Made by a program: the position numbers and the translations under genes. A stretch of 64,000 nt of DNA. It comes from Phaeobacter gallaeciensis. GTDB lineage: Bacteria; Pseudomonadota; Alphaproteobacteria; Rhodobacterales; Rhodobacteraceae. Location: the NCBI RefSeq assembly GCF_001678945.1, contig NZ_CP015124.1, forward strand, positions 744,001 through 808,000, written 5' to 3'. The notes under the pieces were generated by a model, which was given only the letters and a program-made list of their open reading frames with translations, did no database searches and was not told where the DNA came from. Below, in pieces: positions 26,586 to 35,726 of the stretch. Position 1 is the first letter of the stretch. Every line of letters begins with the position of its first letter.

Positions 26586-26615
26586 AAAAGGCCCGCCAGA
26601 TTGGCGGGCCTTTTT
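26586..26615. terminator. bidirectional terminator between the DUF1036 gene and yebC
   Basis: GGCCCGCCA-GAT-TGGCGGGCC (26590-26610) flanked by AAAA on the left and TTTTT on the right, so it serves the convergent genes on both strands. Confidence 0.9.
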
Positions 26616-26643
26616 ATTCTACTGCGAAGCGTATGATGCCGCG

Positions 26644-27384
26644 TTACAGCTGCGCCATGACCTCGTCCGAGGCTTCGAAGTTGGTGGTGACACGCTGCAC
26701 GTCGTCGTCATCTTCAAGCGCATCGACCAGCTTCATCAGCTTCTGCATGCCTTCCAGGTCCAGCTCGGTGGTGGTGGTCGGCTTCCAGATCAGCTTGGTC
26801 GATTCAGACTCGCCCAGTTCCGCTTCGAGCGCGTTGGACACATCGTTGAGATCGGTGTCGGCGCAATAGATGATATGGCCGTCTTCCGAGCTTTCGACAT
26901 CCTCGGCGCCCGCTTCGATGGCAGCCATCATCACGGTGTCCGCATCGCCAACCGAAGCGGGATAGGTCACCTCACCCTTGCGGTCGAACATGAAGCCGAC
27001 CGAGCCGGTCTCGCCAAGGTTGCCGCCGTTCTTGGTAAAGGTCGAGCGCACCGTCGAAGCGGTCCGGTTCTTGTTGTCGGTCATCGCCTCGACGATCACC
27101 GCAACGCCGTTCGGCCCGTAGCCTTCATAGCGGATCTCGTCATAGTTTTCCGCATCGCCGCCGATCGCCTTTTTGATCGCGCGTTCGATCACGTCCTTGG
27201 GGACCGATTGGCTCTTGGCCTCTTTCACCGCAAGACGCAGGCGCGGGTTCTTTTCAGGATCCGGGTCGCCCATCTTCGCGGCCACGGTGATTTCCTTGGC
27301 CAGCTTGGAAAAAAGCTTTGAACGCGCGGCGTCCTGACGACCCTTGCGGTGCTGAATATTCGCCCATTTTGAGTGGCCTGCCAT
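26644..27384 (-). CDS. yebC: YebC/PmpR family transcription or translation factor
   Basis: 246 residues, the standard length. Starts [21 protein letters not shown], the nearly invariant YebC opening, and continues with [34 protein letters not shown] and [21 protein letters not shown]. Family members act as DNA-binding regulators and more recently have been linked to relief of ribosome stalling at proline-rich sequences. A frame extends to 27570 but the conserved start is at 27384, preceded by GGAGG. It converges on the DUF1036 gene. Confidence 0.95.
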   Translation of the reverse strand: MAGHSKWANIQHRKGRQDAARSKLFSKLAKEITVAAKMGDPDPEKNPRLRLAVKEAKSQSVPKDVIERAIKKAIGGDAENYDEIRYEGYGPNGVAVIVEAMTDNKNRTASTVRSTFTKNGGNLGETGSVGFMFDRKGEVTYPASVGDADTVMMAAIEAGAEDVESSEDGHIIYCADTDLNDVSNALEAELGESESTKLIWKPTTTTELDLEGMQKLMKLVDALEDDDDVQRVTTNFEASDEVMAQL

Positions 27385-27485
27385 GCGCCAGCCTCCATTT
27401 CTACCGATTGATCTTGTCGGGGCGTTTGATACAGCCCTGCATCGCGGGCCGCAAGAGATTGGTGCCAAAGCCACCTCAGCAGCAC

Positions 27486-27502
27486 GCCTCAAAGCTTGAG
27501 GC
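27486..27502. promoter_or_regulatory. palindrome in the yebC/permease divergent region
   Basis: GCCTCAA-AGC-TTGAGGC, 7-bp perfect arms with a 3-base centre, between yebC and the SLC13 permease, 132 bp before the permease start. It looks like an operator but I cannot name a regulator. Confidence 0.35.
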
Positions 27503-27634
27503 ACACAAATCCATCCGGCTTTCAGGCCAGTGCTGGCATCGGCTGCAGCTTTGCGCGACACTGCCCCCATTACCGGAATGACTGTCCCGGCGTTTGCAGG
27601 GCTTCATGCCGGATTTAACCAGGGACAGGCAGCA

Positions 27635-29410
27635 ATGACATTTGACCAAGGCATTCTTTTCACCATCTTCGCAGCGGTCTTCGGGATGCTGCTCTGGGGG
27701 CGCTACCGCTATGATCTGGTGGCCTTTTCAGCGCTGATGGTGGCGGTGGTGATCGGCGTCGTCCCGGCCAAGGATGCCTTTGCCGGTTTCGGCCATCCCG
27801 CCACATTGGTGGTGGCGCTTGTGCTGATCGTTTCGGCCGGGCTGGTGCGGTCCGGTGCCGTCTTCCTGATCACCCGCACGCTGGTCGACAGCAGCCGCGC
27901 CCTGGGCCTGCATATCAGCTTGATGGGCGGGATCGGCGCGGTCCTGTCGGCCTTCATGAACAATGTTGCTGCGCTCGCCCTGTTGATGCCGGTGGATATC
28001 CAGACCGCGCGCAAGGCGGGCCGCGCGCCGGGGCTGAGCCTGATGCCGCTGAGTTTTGCGACGATCCTTGGCGGTATGGTCACGCTGATCGGCACCCCGC
28101 CCAACATCATCATCGCCTCGATCCGCCAAGACACCCTTGGTGAGCCCTTCCACATGTTCGATTTCGCCCCGGTCGGCCTTGTTGCCTCGGTTGCCGGTCT
28201 CGCCTTCGTGGCCCTGATCGGCTGGCGCCTTATCCCGCAGCGCGAGAACGCCGCCGGCGCGTCAGAGGCGCAGATTGCCGATTACATCGCCGAATTGACA
28301 GTGCCCGAAGAGTCACCCCTGATCGATAGGCGCCTGGGAGAGCTGGACAGCGAGGCGGAAAAGGCGGACGTGGCGGTTCTAGGCCTGATCCGGGACGGCA
28401 AACGACTTTATGGTCGTGCCGCCGCATACAGCCTGCGGGCCGCCGACACGCTTGTGATCGAGGCCACGCCCGAAGCGCTGGACGAGTTCCGCACAGCGCT
28501 GTCGCTCGATTTTGCCGATGCCGCACGGCAGGAAAAGCTGACCGCCGCGGGCGAAGGGCTGGAACTAGTCGAGGTGGTGGTGCCGGAAACCGCGCGCGTC
28601 AACGGGCGCAGCGCCCAGGCCGTCGGCCTTGCCTGGCGGCAAAGCACGGTCCTGTTGGGCATTTCCCGGCAAGGGCGGCGCCTGACCAGCCATATCCGCC
28701 AGACCACCATCGAGCCGGGCGATATCCTGTTGCTGCTCTGCCCGCGCGACCGCAGCGCCGATGTGACCGAATGGCTTGGCTGCCTGCCACTGGCCCAACG
28801 GGGCCTATCCGTCACCGCCAATGATAAAACATGGATGGCCATCGGCCTGTTTGCCGCGGCTGTAGCGGCGGCCTCGGTTGGCCTTGTCTACCTGCCAGTG
28901 GCACTGGGGTTGGTGGCAATTGCCTATGTGCTGACAAAGATCCTGCCGGTGGCGGAAATCTATGATCACATCGAATGGCCTGTGGTCGTTCTTCTGGGCT
29001 CGATGATCCCACTCGGCGCCGCGCTGGACAGTTCCGGCGGCACACAGCTGATCGCCAACGGCCTGATCGGTCTGACCGAAGGTCTGCCTGCCTGGGCGAT
29101 CCTGACCGTACTGATGGTCGTGACAATGACGCTATCGGACGTGCTGAACAACACGGCCACGGCTATTGTTGCGGCCCCGGTGGGTATCCAGATGGCAACG
29201 GCGCTGAATGTCTCGCCGGACCCGTTCCTGATGGCGGTCGCCGTGGCGGCCTCTGCGGCCTTCCTGACCCCAATCGGACACAAGAACAACACGCTGGTGC
29301 TGGGCCCCGGTGGCTATCAATTCGGTGATTACTGGCGCATGGGCCTGCCGCTGGAAATCCTGGTGATCGCGGTTTCGATCCCGGCCATCCTGTTCTTCTG
29401 GCCGATGTGA
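27635..29410 (+). CDS. SLC13-type permease with two TrkA-C domains
   Basis: 591 residues. Membrane half 1 (residues about 1-200) with FAGFGHPATLVVALVLIVSAG and AFMNNVAALALLMPV followed by GGMVTLIGTPPNIII, the SLC13/DASS ion-binding signature (SNT/NNV plus TPPN). A cytoplasmic insert of about 210 residues holds two RCK-C (TrkA-C) domains (VLGLIRDGKRLYGRAAAYSLRAADTLVIEA; VLLGISRQGRRLTSHIRQTTIEPGDILLLL). Membrane half 2 repeats the pattern (LNNTATAIVAAPVG, LTPIGHKNNTLVLGPGGY). Probably an Na+-coupled anion or carboxylate transporter; substrate unknown. ATG 27635 is chosen since the upstream frame has no family match. Convergent with its paralogue. Confidence 0.9.
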   Translation: MTFDQGILFTIFAAVFGMLLWGRYRYDLVAFSALMVAVVIGVVPAKDAFAGFGHPATLVVALVLIVSAGLVRSGAVFLITRTLVDSSRALGLHISLMGGIGAVLSAFMNNVAALALLMPVDIQTARKAGRAPGLSLMPLSFATILGGMVTLIGTPPNIIIASIRQDTLGEPFHMFDFAPVGLVASVAGLAFVALIGWRLIPQRENAAGASEAQIADYIAELTVPEESPLIDRRLGELDSEAEKADVAVLGLIRDGKRLYGRAAAYSLRAADTLVIEATPEALDEFRTALSLDFADAARQEKLTAAGEGLELVEVVVPETARVNGRSAQAVGLAWRQSTVLLGISRQGRRLTSHIRQTTIEPGDILLLLCPRDRSADVTEWLGCLPLAQRGLSVTANDKTWMAIGLFAAAVAAASVGLVYLPVALGLVAIAYVLTKILPVAEIYDHIEWPVVVLLGSMIPLGAALDSSGGTQLIANGLIGLTEGLPAWAILTVLMVVTMTLSDVLNNTATAIVAAPVGIQMATALNVSPDPFLMAVAVAASAAFLTPIGHKNNTLVLGPGGYQFGDYWRMGLPLEILVIAVSIPAILFFWPM

Positions 29411-29417
29411 TCGCGCC

Positions 29418-31196
29418 TCAAAGAGGCCAGAACAGCGGGATAAGGGCCGAGGCCAGCAGGCCGATGCTGAGGTTCAGCGGAATGCCCACGCGCAGGAAAT
29501 CGGTGAACTTGTAGCCACCCGGACCATAGACCAGCATATTGGTCTGATAGCCGATGGGCGTCGCAAAGGACGCCGAGGCTGCCACCATCACCGCAACAAC
29601 CAGCGGACGCGGATCCAGCCCCATCGCCTGGGCAAGCCCGATGGCGATGGGGGTCACCACCACCGCCACCGCATTGTTCGACACCAGCTCGGTCAGCACC
29701 GACGTCAGCAGATAGACCGCCCAGACCAGCAGGAAGGGCGGCAGGCCGGACAGGCCCGGTGCGATGGCATTGACGATCAGCGCAACCGCGCCCGAGCTTT
29801 CCAGCGCAGCGCCAATCGCCAGCATCGAGAAAATCAGCGCCAATAGCCGCCCGTCGACAAAGGAAAACGCCTCATCCGCGTCGATGCAGCGGCTGACCAG
29901 CACCAGCGCCACCGCGACAACCGACAACATCAGGATCGGCGCAACGCCCAGCGCGGCCAGCAGCACGATCCCCAGGAGCGCAGCAATCGCAAAGGGTGCG
30001 TGGCTACGGCGATAGGCCCGCTGCGTCGGCTGGGACACATCGGCCATATCGGTGTCTGCCGCCAGACGCTGAATATCCGCTGGGGCGCCTTCCAGCAGCA
30101 GGGTATCTCCGACCCGTACCACCAGATCGTCGAGCTGCACACCGATGTTCTGATTGCGCCGGTGCACCGCCAGCACATAAACACCATAGCGGCGACGCAG
30201 GCGCATGGCACCCAGCGAGCGCCCGACCAGACGGCAACCGGGAGTGATCAAAACCTCGACAGTCTTGGTCTCCACCGCGGACACCTGATCGACGCGCTTC
30301 AGCTCTTTATTGCTTTGCAGGCTCAGAAGTTCGGTCATCTGGGTGCGCAGCACCACCCGATCCCCGACCTGCAGTTCGACGCCCTTGAGGTTCCGCCGCA
30401 GCGAGACATCGCCGCGGATGACGTCGATCAGGCGCACGCCCGGACGTTTGAACAACTGAACGCCGGAAACCTCACGGCCGATCAGGTTGCTTTCGGGGGG
30501 AATGACTGCCTCGGTGAAGAATTTCATCTTCGAGCGGTCGCTCAGCAGGTTGGCCAGGTTATCCCGGTCCGGCAGCAGTCGCGGCGCGATGAAGCGCAGG
30601 TAGACCATGCCCCAGACCACAAGAATAACCCCTAGCGGCGTGACTTCGAAAATGCTGAAAGCCGCCAAACCCTGTGCCCGCGCCACACCATCCACCAAGA
30701 GGTTGGTCGAGGTGCCGATCAGCGTCAGCGTGCCACCCAGGATCGCCGCATAGCTGAGCGGGATCAGCATCTTGGAGGCCGAGACATCCAGCGTGCGGGA
30801 GATCTGGATGAACACCGGGATCATAACCACCACGACCGGCGTGTTGGAGACGATAGCAGAGGCGCCCACGACGAAGGCCATCAACATGGCAACGGCCAGC
30901 TTGGGGCTGACCTCGGCCTGTTTGCGGGCAATCGCGGTAAAGGCATCCAGCGCTCCGGTGCGCACCAAGGCTCCCATGATGATGAACATCGCCGCAATCG
31001 TCCACGGCGCCGGGTTGGAAAGCACCGGCAGCGCCGCATCATAAGGCAGAACGCCGGTGATCAGCATCAGAGACACCCCGGCGAGGGCCACCACCTCGGT
31101 CGGGTAGGTTTCCTTCAGAAAGGCCAGAAACATCAGTGCGACGATCAGAAGGGTGATCAGGGCGCTGCCGTTCTGAGCGACTTGAAAGACATGCAT
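29418..31196 (-). CDS. SLC13-type permease with two TrkA-C domains (paralogue)
   Basis: 592 residues, same architecture as its neighbour: membrane half, two TrkA-C regulatory domains in the centre, second membrane half. Signatures include AIVSNTPVVVVMIPVF with GGTLTLIGTSTNLLV in half 1, and LVSNNAVAVVVTPIA with ATPIGYQTNMLVYGPGGYKF in half 2. The two proteins share the ending PIG-x2-N-x-LV-x-GPGGY and a final FFWPx/LFWPL, so they arose by an old duplication, now tail to tail only 7 bp apart. I chose ATG 31194-31196 over an upstream GTG (31259). Substrate unknown; SLC13 relatives take sulfate, phosphate or dicarboxylates. Confidence 0.9.
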   Translation of the reverse strand: MHVFQVAQNGSALITLLIVALMFLAFLKETYPTEVVALAGVSLMLITGVLPYDAALPVLSNPAPWTIAAMFIIMGALVRTGALDAFTAIARKQAEVSPKLAVAMLMAFVVGASAIVSNTPVVVVMIPVFIQISRTLDVSASKMLIPLSYAAILGGTLTLIGTSTNLLVDGVARAQGLAAFSIFEVTPLGVILVVWGMVYLRFIAPRLLPDRDNLANLLSDRSKMKFFTEAVIPPESNLIGREVSGVQLFKRPGVRLIDVIRGDVSLRRNLKGVELQVGDRVVLRTQMTELLSLQSNKELKRVDQVSAVETKTVEVLITPGCRLVGRSLGAMRLRRRYGVYVLAVHRRNQNIGVQLDDLVVRVGDTLLLEGAPADIQRLAADTDMADVSQPTQRAYRRSHAPFAIAALLGIVLLAALGVAPILMLSVVAVALVLVSRCIDADEAFSFVDGRLLALIFSMLAIGAALESSGAVALIVNAIAPGLSGLPPFLLVWAVYLLTSVLTELVSNNAVAVVVTPIAIGLAQAMGLDPRPLVVAVMVAASASFATPIGYQTNMLVYGPGGYKFTDFLRVGIPLNLSIGLLASALIPLFWPL

Positions 31197-31375
31197 GTGC
31201 GGCAAATATCCCACCTGGTTTGCGATGCTGCGGTCCCGCCCATTATGCCAGACCGGCACAGAGTGTCCCCGATCCTAAATTGCGGGGCAAGCACTTCTGC
31301 ACCCCGGCCACAAGCATTTGGCATCTCACGATGATTTCAATGCACATTTGGTGGCCGGAGCGACAGGTCAGTGGA

Positions 31376-32191
31376 TCAGACCGGCGCCGCGCCTTGCAGC
31401 AGACCACCATCCCGGACCATGTGGATTTCCTTGGCCGCGCCGGTGCGGTCGTCTGTTACGATAAAGACACCCGACAGGGTCGCCTCCCCTTCCGCCGGGG
31501 TGAAGCGGCTTTTGGGCATGCCAGTCAGGAACCGGCGCATCGGTTCGGCCTTGTCCATGCCGATGACTGAATTGTAGTCGCCGCACATGCCCGCATCGGT
31601 CTGATAACCGGTGCCTTCGGATAGGAGTTGCGCATCAGCGGTGGGGACATGAGTGTGGGTGCCTACTACGAGCGAGGCCCGGCCATTGCAGAAATGACCC
31701 ATCGCCATCTTTTCCGAGGTCGCCTCGCAATGCATGTCGACGATCACCGCCTGCGCCAGCCCGCCGCGCGGATGCGCCTTCAGCACGCCTTCGACGGCGC
31801 CAAAGGGATCGTCATAGGCCCGTTTCATGAACACCTGACCCAGCGCCTGCGTTACCAGCACCTTGCGCCCGCCGGGCGCGTCGAACAGGCGATATCCCCG
31901 CCCCGGTGCGCCTTTTGCGAAATTCAGTGGCCGGATGATGCGCGGTTCCTTTTCGATGAACTGCATCATGTCCTTTTGGTCGAAGGCATGATCGCCAAGG
32001 GTCAGACAATCAGCCCCGGCGTCAAGCAGAAGCTTGGCGTGATCGCCGCTGAGCCCCATGCCATTCGACGCGTTCTCGCCGTTGACCACAACAAAATCCA
32101 GCCGCCACTCCTTGCGCAGTCGCGGCAGGTTTTCGGTGATGGCACGGCGCCCCGCGCGGCCCATCACATCGCCTAGAAACAGAATTCTCAT
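31376..32191 (-). CDS. YmdB-like metallophosphoesterase
   Basis: 271 residues. Calcineurin-like fold: LFLGDVMGRAGR (metal ligand Asp), VVNGENASNGMGLS (Asn-Glu-Asn), LGDHAFD and IVDMHCEATSEK, ending with VVGTHTHVPTAD, where His residues complete the dinuclear site. This is the TIGR00282/YmdB family, which in Bacillus subtilis hydrolyses 2',3'-cyclic nucleotides and affects biofilm decisions. Preceded by the 5-formyltetrahydrofolate cyclo-ligase gene in the same direction, 106 bp away, a common pairing in alphaproteobacteria. Confidence 0.93.
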   Translation of the reverse strand: MRILFLGDVMGRAGRRAITENLPRLRKEWRLDFVVVNGENASNGMGLSGDHAKLLLDAGADCLTLGDHAFDQKDMMQFIEKEPRIIRPLNFAKGAPGRGYRLFDAPGGRKVLVTQALGQVFMKRAYDDPFGAVEGVLKAHPRGGLAQAVIVDMHCEATSEKMAMGHFCNGRASLVVGTHTHVPTADAQLLSEGTGYQTDAGMCGDYNSVIGMDKAEPMRRFLTGMPKSRFTPAEGEATLSGVFIVTDDRTGAAKEIHMVRDGGLLQGAAPV

Positions 32192-32297
32192 GGCTCAGTC
32201 CTAGGCGGCGCTGCGGCGAGGAACAAGCCCCCGCTGCGCGCTATGTGGCGTTTTTCACCTCAAATACCGCGAGCCACATGCGGCCTAAGCCCCTTCC

Positions 32298-32861
32298 CTA
32301 TCGGGAAAACTGGAGGATACGGCTTTCGGTCACGATCATGTCAAGCGGCTGATCGGTCGGCTCCAGCGGCAGATCTTCCGCCTCCTGCGCGTCAAAGGCA
32401 AAGCCGATGGCCAGCGTCGCCCGCTTGCTGCGCAAGAGCTCCAGCGTGCGGTCATAAAAGCCGCCACCATAGCCAAGCCGCCCGCCGGACAGATCAAAGG
32501 CCACCAGCGGCACAATCAGGATCTCGGGTTCAAAGAAGTCATCCACCGCAGGCACCATCGCCCCGAACGGTCCCTCGCGCAGCGGCGCATCGGGCTGCCA
32601 GCGGCTAAACCGCAAGGGCAGGCCTGCACCTTCGATCACCGGTACGCCGACGGCTCCATGGGCTGCGGCTTCGGCCATGGCAGGCAGCGGATCAATCTCG
32701 GTTCGGATCGGCATGTATCCGGACAGTGGAACACCGCGATACCCGGCCAGCACCTCGGACAGATGCCCGGCGGCACCGGGTTTGCCCATGTCGAAGGCCT
32801 CTTTGCGCCGGGCAAAGGCCGCCTTGCGCGCTTGTGCCTTGATCGCTGCCAGATCCGCCAT
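32298..32861 (-). CDS. 5-formyltetrahydrofolate cyclo-ligase
   Basis: 187 residues. Converts 5-formyl-THF to 5,10-methenyl-THF with ATP, recycling an inhibitory folate. Motifs: basic N-terminal helix (KAQARKAAFARR), SGYMPIRTEIDPLP, IVPLVAFDLSGGRLGYGGGFYDRTL near residue 130, the ATP-binding signature, and a C-terminal ATLAIGFAFDAQ...LPLEPTDQPLDMIVTE typical of the family. ATG 32859-32861 is preceded by GGAGG, settling the start. It sits 28 bp after mgtE in the same direction, so the two genes and ymdB may be one transcript. Confidence 0.93.
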   Translation of the reverse strand: MADLAAIKAQARKAAFARRKEAFDMGKPGAAGHLSEVLAGYRGVPLSGYMPIRTEIDPLPAMAEAAAHGAVGVPVIEGAGLPLRFSRWQPDAPLREGPFGAMVPAVDDFFEPEILIVPLVAFDLSGGRLGYGGGFYDRTLELLRSKRATLAIGFAFDAQEAEDLPLEPTDQPLDMIVTESRILQFSR

Positions 32862-32889
32862 TGCTCCCTCCTTTGCCGGGATTGAATGC

Positions 32890-34278
32890 CTAGAGAAGAA
32901 CCAGCCCAGCCAGACCGAGGAAGGCAAAGAATCCGACGATATCGGTCACCGTCGTCACAAAAGCCCCCGAGGCAAGTGCCGGGTCCACATTCATTTTTTC
33001 CAGCATAACCGGCACCACGGTCCCGGCGAGGCCTGCCACGACCAGATTGATGACCATCGCGACGCCGATCACCGCGCCAAGCTGCGGCGAGCCGAACCAC
33101 AACAGCCCGACACAGCCCATCACAACGGCAAAGATCAGACCGTTGACCAGCCCCACCAGAACCTCGCGTCGGATCACCCGCCAGACGTTTGATCCCGTCA
33201 GGTCGCGTGTGGCCAGTGCGCGCACCGCCACCGTCAGCGACTGGGTGCCGGCATTGCCGCCCATCGAGGCCACGATGGGCATAAGCACGGCCAGGGCCAC
33301 GAACCGGGCGATGGTATCTTCGAACATTGAAATCACCATCGACGCCAGCACCGCTGTTACCAGGTTGACCGCCAGCCAGGGGAACCGCCGCTTGGTGGTG
33401 TCAATCACCCGGTCCGACAAGCTGCCTTCGCCGACACCGGCCAGGCGAAGGATATCTTCTTCGTGCTCCTCATCCAGAACCGCCATGGCATCGTCGATGG
33501 TGATGACACCCACAAGACGCCCCTCGTCATCGACCACCGGGGCCGAAATCAGGTGATACTGGTTAAAGGCATAGGCCACGTCTTCCTCGTCCTGATCGGC
33601 GGGAATGACCTGGAAGGTTTCTTCCCTGAGATCGGTAAGCGGTACCTCGCGTCGGGCCGACATGATCCGGCCAAGGGTGACATTGCCCACCGGATGCAGG
33701 CGCGGACTGACCATGACCACGTGATAGAACTGCGCCGGAAGGTCCGACCTTTCGCGCATGAAATCAATCGCCTGCCCAACCGTCCAGTGTTCCGGCGCCA
33801 TCACCACTTCGCGCTGCATCAGGCGGCCGGCGGAGTTTTCCGGGTAGCTCAGCGATTGTTCGATGGCGACCCGGTCGGAGTCCTCCAGCGCGTCGAGAAT
33901 GGCTTCCTGCTGCGGCTCCTCAAGGTCCTCCAGCAGGTCGACCACATCGTCGCTGTCCAGATCCCGGACTGCTTCGGCCAAAACCTGCGGGTTGAGGATC
34001 GCGATCACTTCCTCGCGGATCGCCTCGTCCAGTTCTGACAGGATTTCGCCGTCGAATTCGCGGTCATAAAGCCGGATCAGCCGGGCCCGATCATAGGCGT
34101 TCACCTGCTCCAGAAGGTCGGCGATGTCAGCCGCGTGCAGCGGCTCCATCAGGTTCGCCAGCTCGGCCTTGTCGTTGGTATCCACAGCATAAAGGATCTG
34201 CGCCACGCGGCGGCGATCCAGCATATAGGCGTCGTCCTGGCCCTTGTCGGTCCCGATGGTCTCGTCGCCTGTGCTCAT
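32890..34278 (-). CDS. mgtE: magnesium transporter MgtE
   Basis: 462 residues. Domain order: N-terminal superhelical domain (about residues 20-140), a pair of CBS domains (about 150-270, with VMVSPRLHPVGNVTLGRIM and ISAPVVDDEGRLVGVITIDDAM) that sense Mg2+, the plug helix, and five membrane helices beginning LAVNLVTAVLASMVIS. The conserved pore segment PIVASMGGNAGTQSLTVAVRALA is present. A channel-like Mg2+ importer in the inner membrane, closed when cytoplasmic Mg2+ is high. ATG 34276-34278 follows GGAAGGGG. Divergent from guaD. Confidence 0.96.
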   Translation of the reverse strand: MSTGDETIGTDKGQDDAYMLDRRRVAQILYAVDTNDKAELANLMEPLHAADIADLLEQVNAYDRARLIRLYDREFDGEILSELDEAIREEVIAILNPQVLAEAVRDLDSDDVVDLLEDLEEPQQEAILDALEDSDRVAIEQSLSYPENSAGRLMQREVVMAPEHWTVGQAIDFMRERSDLPAQFYHVVMVSPRLHPVGNVTLGRIMSARREVPLTDLREETFQVIPADQDEEDVAYAFNQYHLISAPVVDDEGRLVGVITIDDAMAVLDEEHEEDILRLAGVGEGSLSDRVIDTTKRRFPWLAVNLVTAVLASMVISMFEDTIARFVALAVLMPIVASMGGNAGTQSLTVAVRALATRDLTGSNVWRVIRREVLVGLVNGLIFAVVMGCVGLLWFGSPQLGAVIGVAMVINLVVAGLAGTVVPVMLEKMNVDPALASGAFVTTVTDIVGFFAFLGLAGLVLL

Positions 34279-34413
34279 ACGCTGCCCCTTCCGATGCTTG
34301 TCCCATGAATAGAAGAAGCTGCTACCGGAAAACAATGACAATGACACAATTTACCGCCGCGCGCGCCGCGCGTATCCTGCATGCGGTGAATTCGCACGAA
34401 AGGACAGCACATC

Positions 34414-35700
34414 ATGAGCAACGCCCACATCCTGCGGGGACAGGTCCTGTCCTTTCAAGGCTCCCCCTTTGCCACCGAAGCACCGCAGGAAGCGGCAAGG
34501 CTGAGGGAGGCAGTGGCCGTGCAGGATGGGAAGATTACCGCCGTCGGCAGCTTTGACGATCTGCGCCAGAGGTTTCCCGCAGCCGCGTTGCACGATCACG
34601 GGGAGAAGCTGATTCTTGCCGGCTTCGTCGATGCGCATGTGCACTATCCACAGACCGCCATCATTGCCAGCTGGGGCAAGCGGCTGATCGACTGGCTGAA
34701 CAGCTATACCTTCCCCGAGGAGATGCGCTTTGGTGATCGTGCCTATGCCGATGAGATCTCAGCCCGCTATCTGGACCTGACCGCTGCCCATGGCACCACC
34801 ACGGTCTGCAGCTATTGCACCATTCACCCCGAAAGCGTCGATGCCTTCTTCACGGCGGCGCAGGCGCGCGGGCAACGGGTTGTCGCGGGCAAGACCTGCA
34901 TGGACCGCAACGCCCCAGAAGGGCTGCAGGATACGGTTCAGTCTGCCTATGACGACAGTGCCGCGCTGATCGCGCGCTGGCACGGGGTCGACCGGCTGGA
35001 TTATGCGATCACGCCGCGGTTCTCCCCCACCTCTACCCCTGAACAACTAGAGGCCATCGGCGCCCTCTGGGCCGCCAATCCCAGCTGCCTGATGCAAACC
35101 CATCTGAGTGAACAAACGGATGAGATCGCCTGGGTCAAGGATCTGTTCCCGGATGCCCGCGATTATCTGGACACCTACGAGGCCTTTGGCCTGTTGGGCG
35201 CGCGCGGCCTTTACGGACATGCCATCCATCTGGAGCCGCGCGAGCGCGACCGGCTGCGCGAACATGGCGCCGCGCTGGTGCATTGTCCCACCTCGAATAC
35301 CTTCATCGGGTCGGGGCTGTTCGATATGGCCGGACTGATGGCCGAGGGACAGCGGATCGGCCTTGCCACCGACACCGGCGGCGGCTCCAGCTTTTCCATG
35401 CTGCGCACGATGGCGGCGGCCTATGAGATCGGTCAGTTGCGCGGCACGCCGCTGCACGCGGCCCAGCTGTTGTGGCTGGCAACGCAAGGCTCGGCCACGG
35501 CGCTGCGGTTCGAAGACAAGATTGGCAATGTCGTCCCGGGCATGGAGGCCGATCTTGTGGTGCTCGATCTCGCCTCCACCCCCGCCATCGCCCAGCGCGC
35601 CGCCCGCGCCGATGACATCTGGGAGGCCGCCTTTGCCACCATCATGATGGGTGATGACCGGGCCGTGTCCGAAGTGTGGATCGGCGGGCGGCAGGTCTGA
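34414..35700 (+). CDS. guaD: guanine deaminase
   Basis: 428 residues, full length. Zinc hydrolase that turns guanine into xanthine. Amidohydrolase layout: FVDAHVHYPQ (first two His ligands), SWGKRLIDWLNSYTFPEE, which is specific to guanine deaminases, QTHLSEQTDE (His plus catalytic Glu), GHAIHLEPRERDRL, and LATDTGGGSSFSMLRTM with the metal-binding Asp. AAAGGACAG upstream of ATG 34414 is the ribosome binding site. It converges with an 8-oxoguanine deaminase gene 26 bp away, so purine salvage or degradation genes are clustered here. Confidence 0.95.
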   Translation: MSNAHILRGQVLSFQGSPFATEAPQEAARLREAVAVQDGKITAVGSFDDLRQRFPAAALHDHGEKLILAGFVDAHVHYPQTAIIASWGKRLIDWLNSYTFPEEMRFGDRAYADEISARYLDLTAAHGTTTVCSYCTIHPESVDAFFTAAQARGQRVVAGKTCMDRNAPEGLQDTVQSAYDDSAALIARWHGVDRLDYAITPRFSPTSTPEQLEAIGALWAANPSCLMQTHLSEQTDEIAWVKDLFPDARDYLDTYEAFGLLGARGLYGHAIHLEPRERDRLREHGAALVHCPTSNTFIGSGLFDMAGLMAEGQRIGLATDTGGGSSFSMLRTMAAAYEIGQLRGTPLHAAQLLWLATQGSATALRFEDKIGNVVPGMEADLVVLDLASTPAIAQRAARADDIWEAAFATIMMGDDRAVSEVWIGGRQV

Positions 35701-35726
35701 CGACCCGCCCCGCCAGAAACCCTCCG

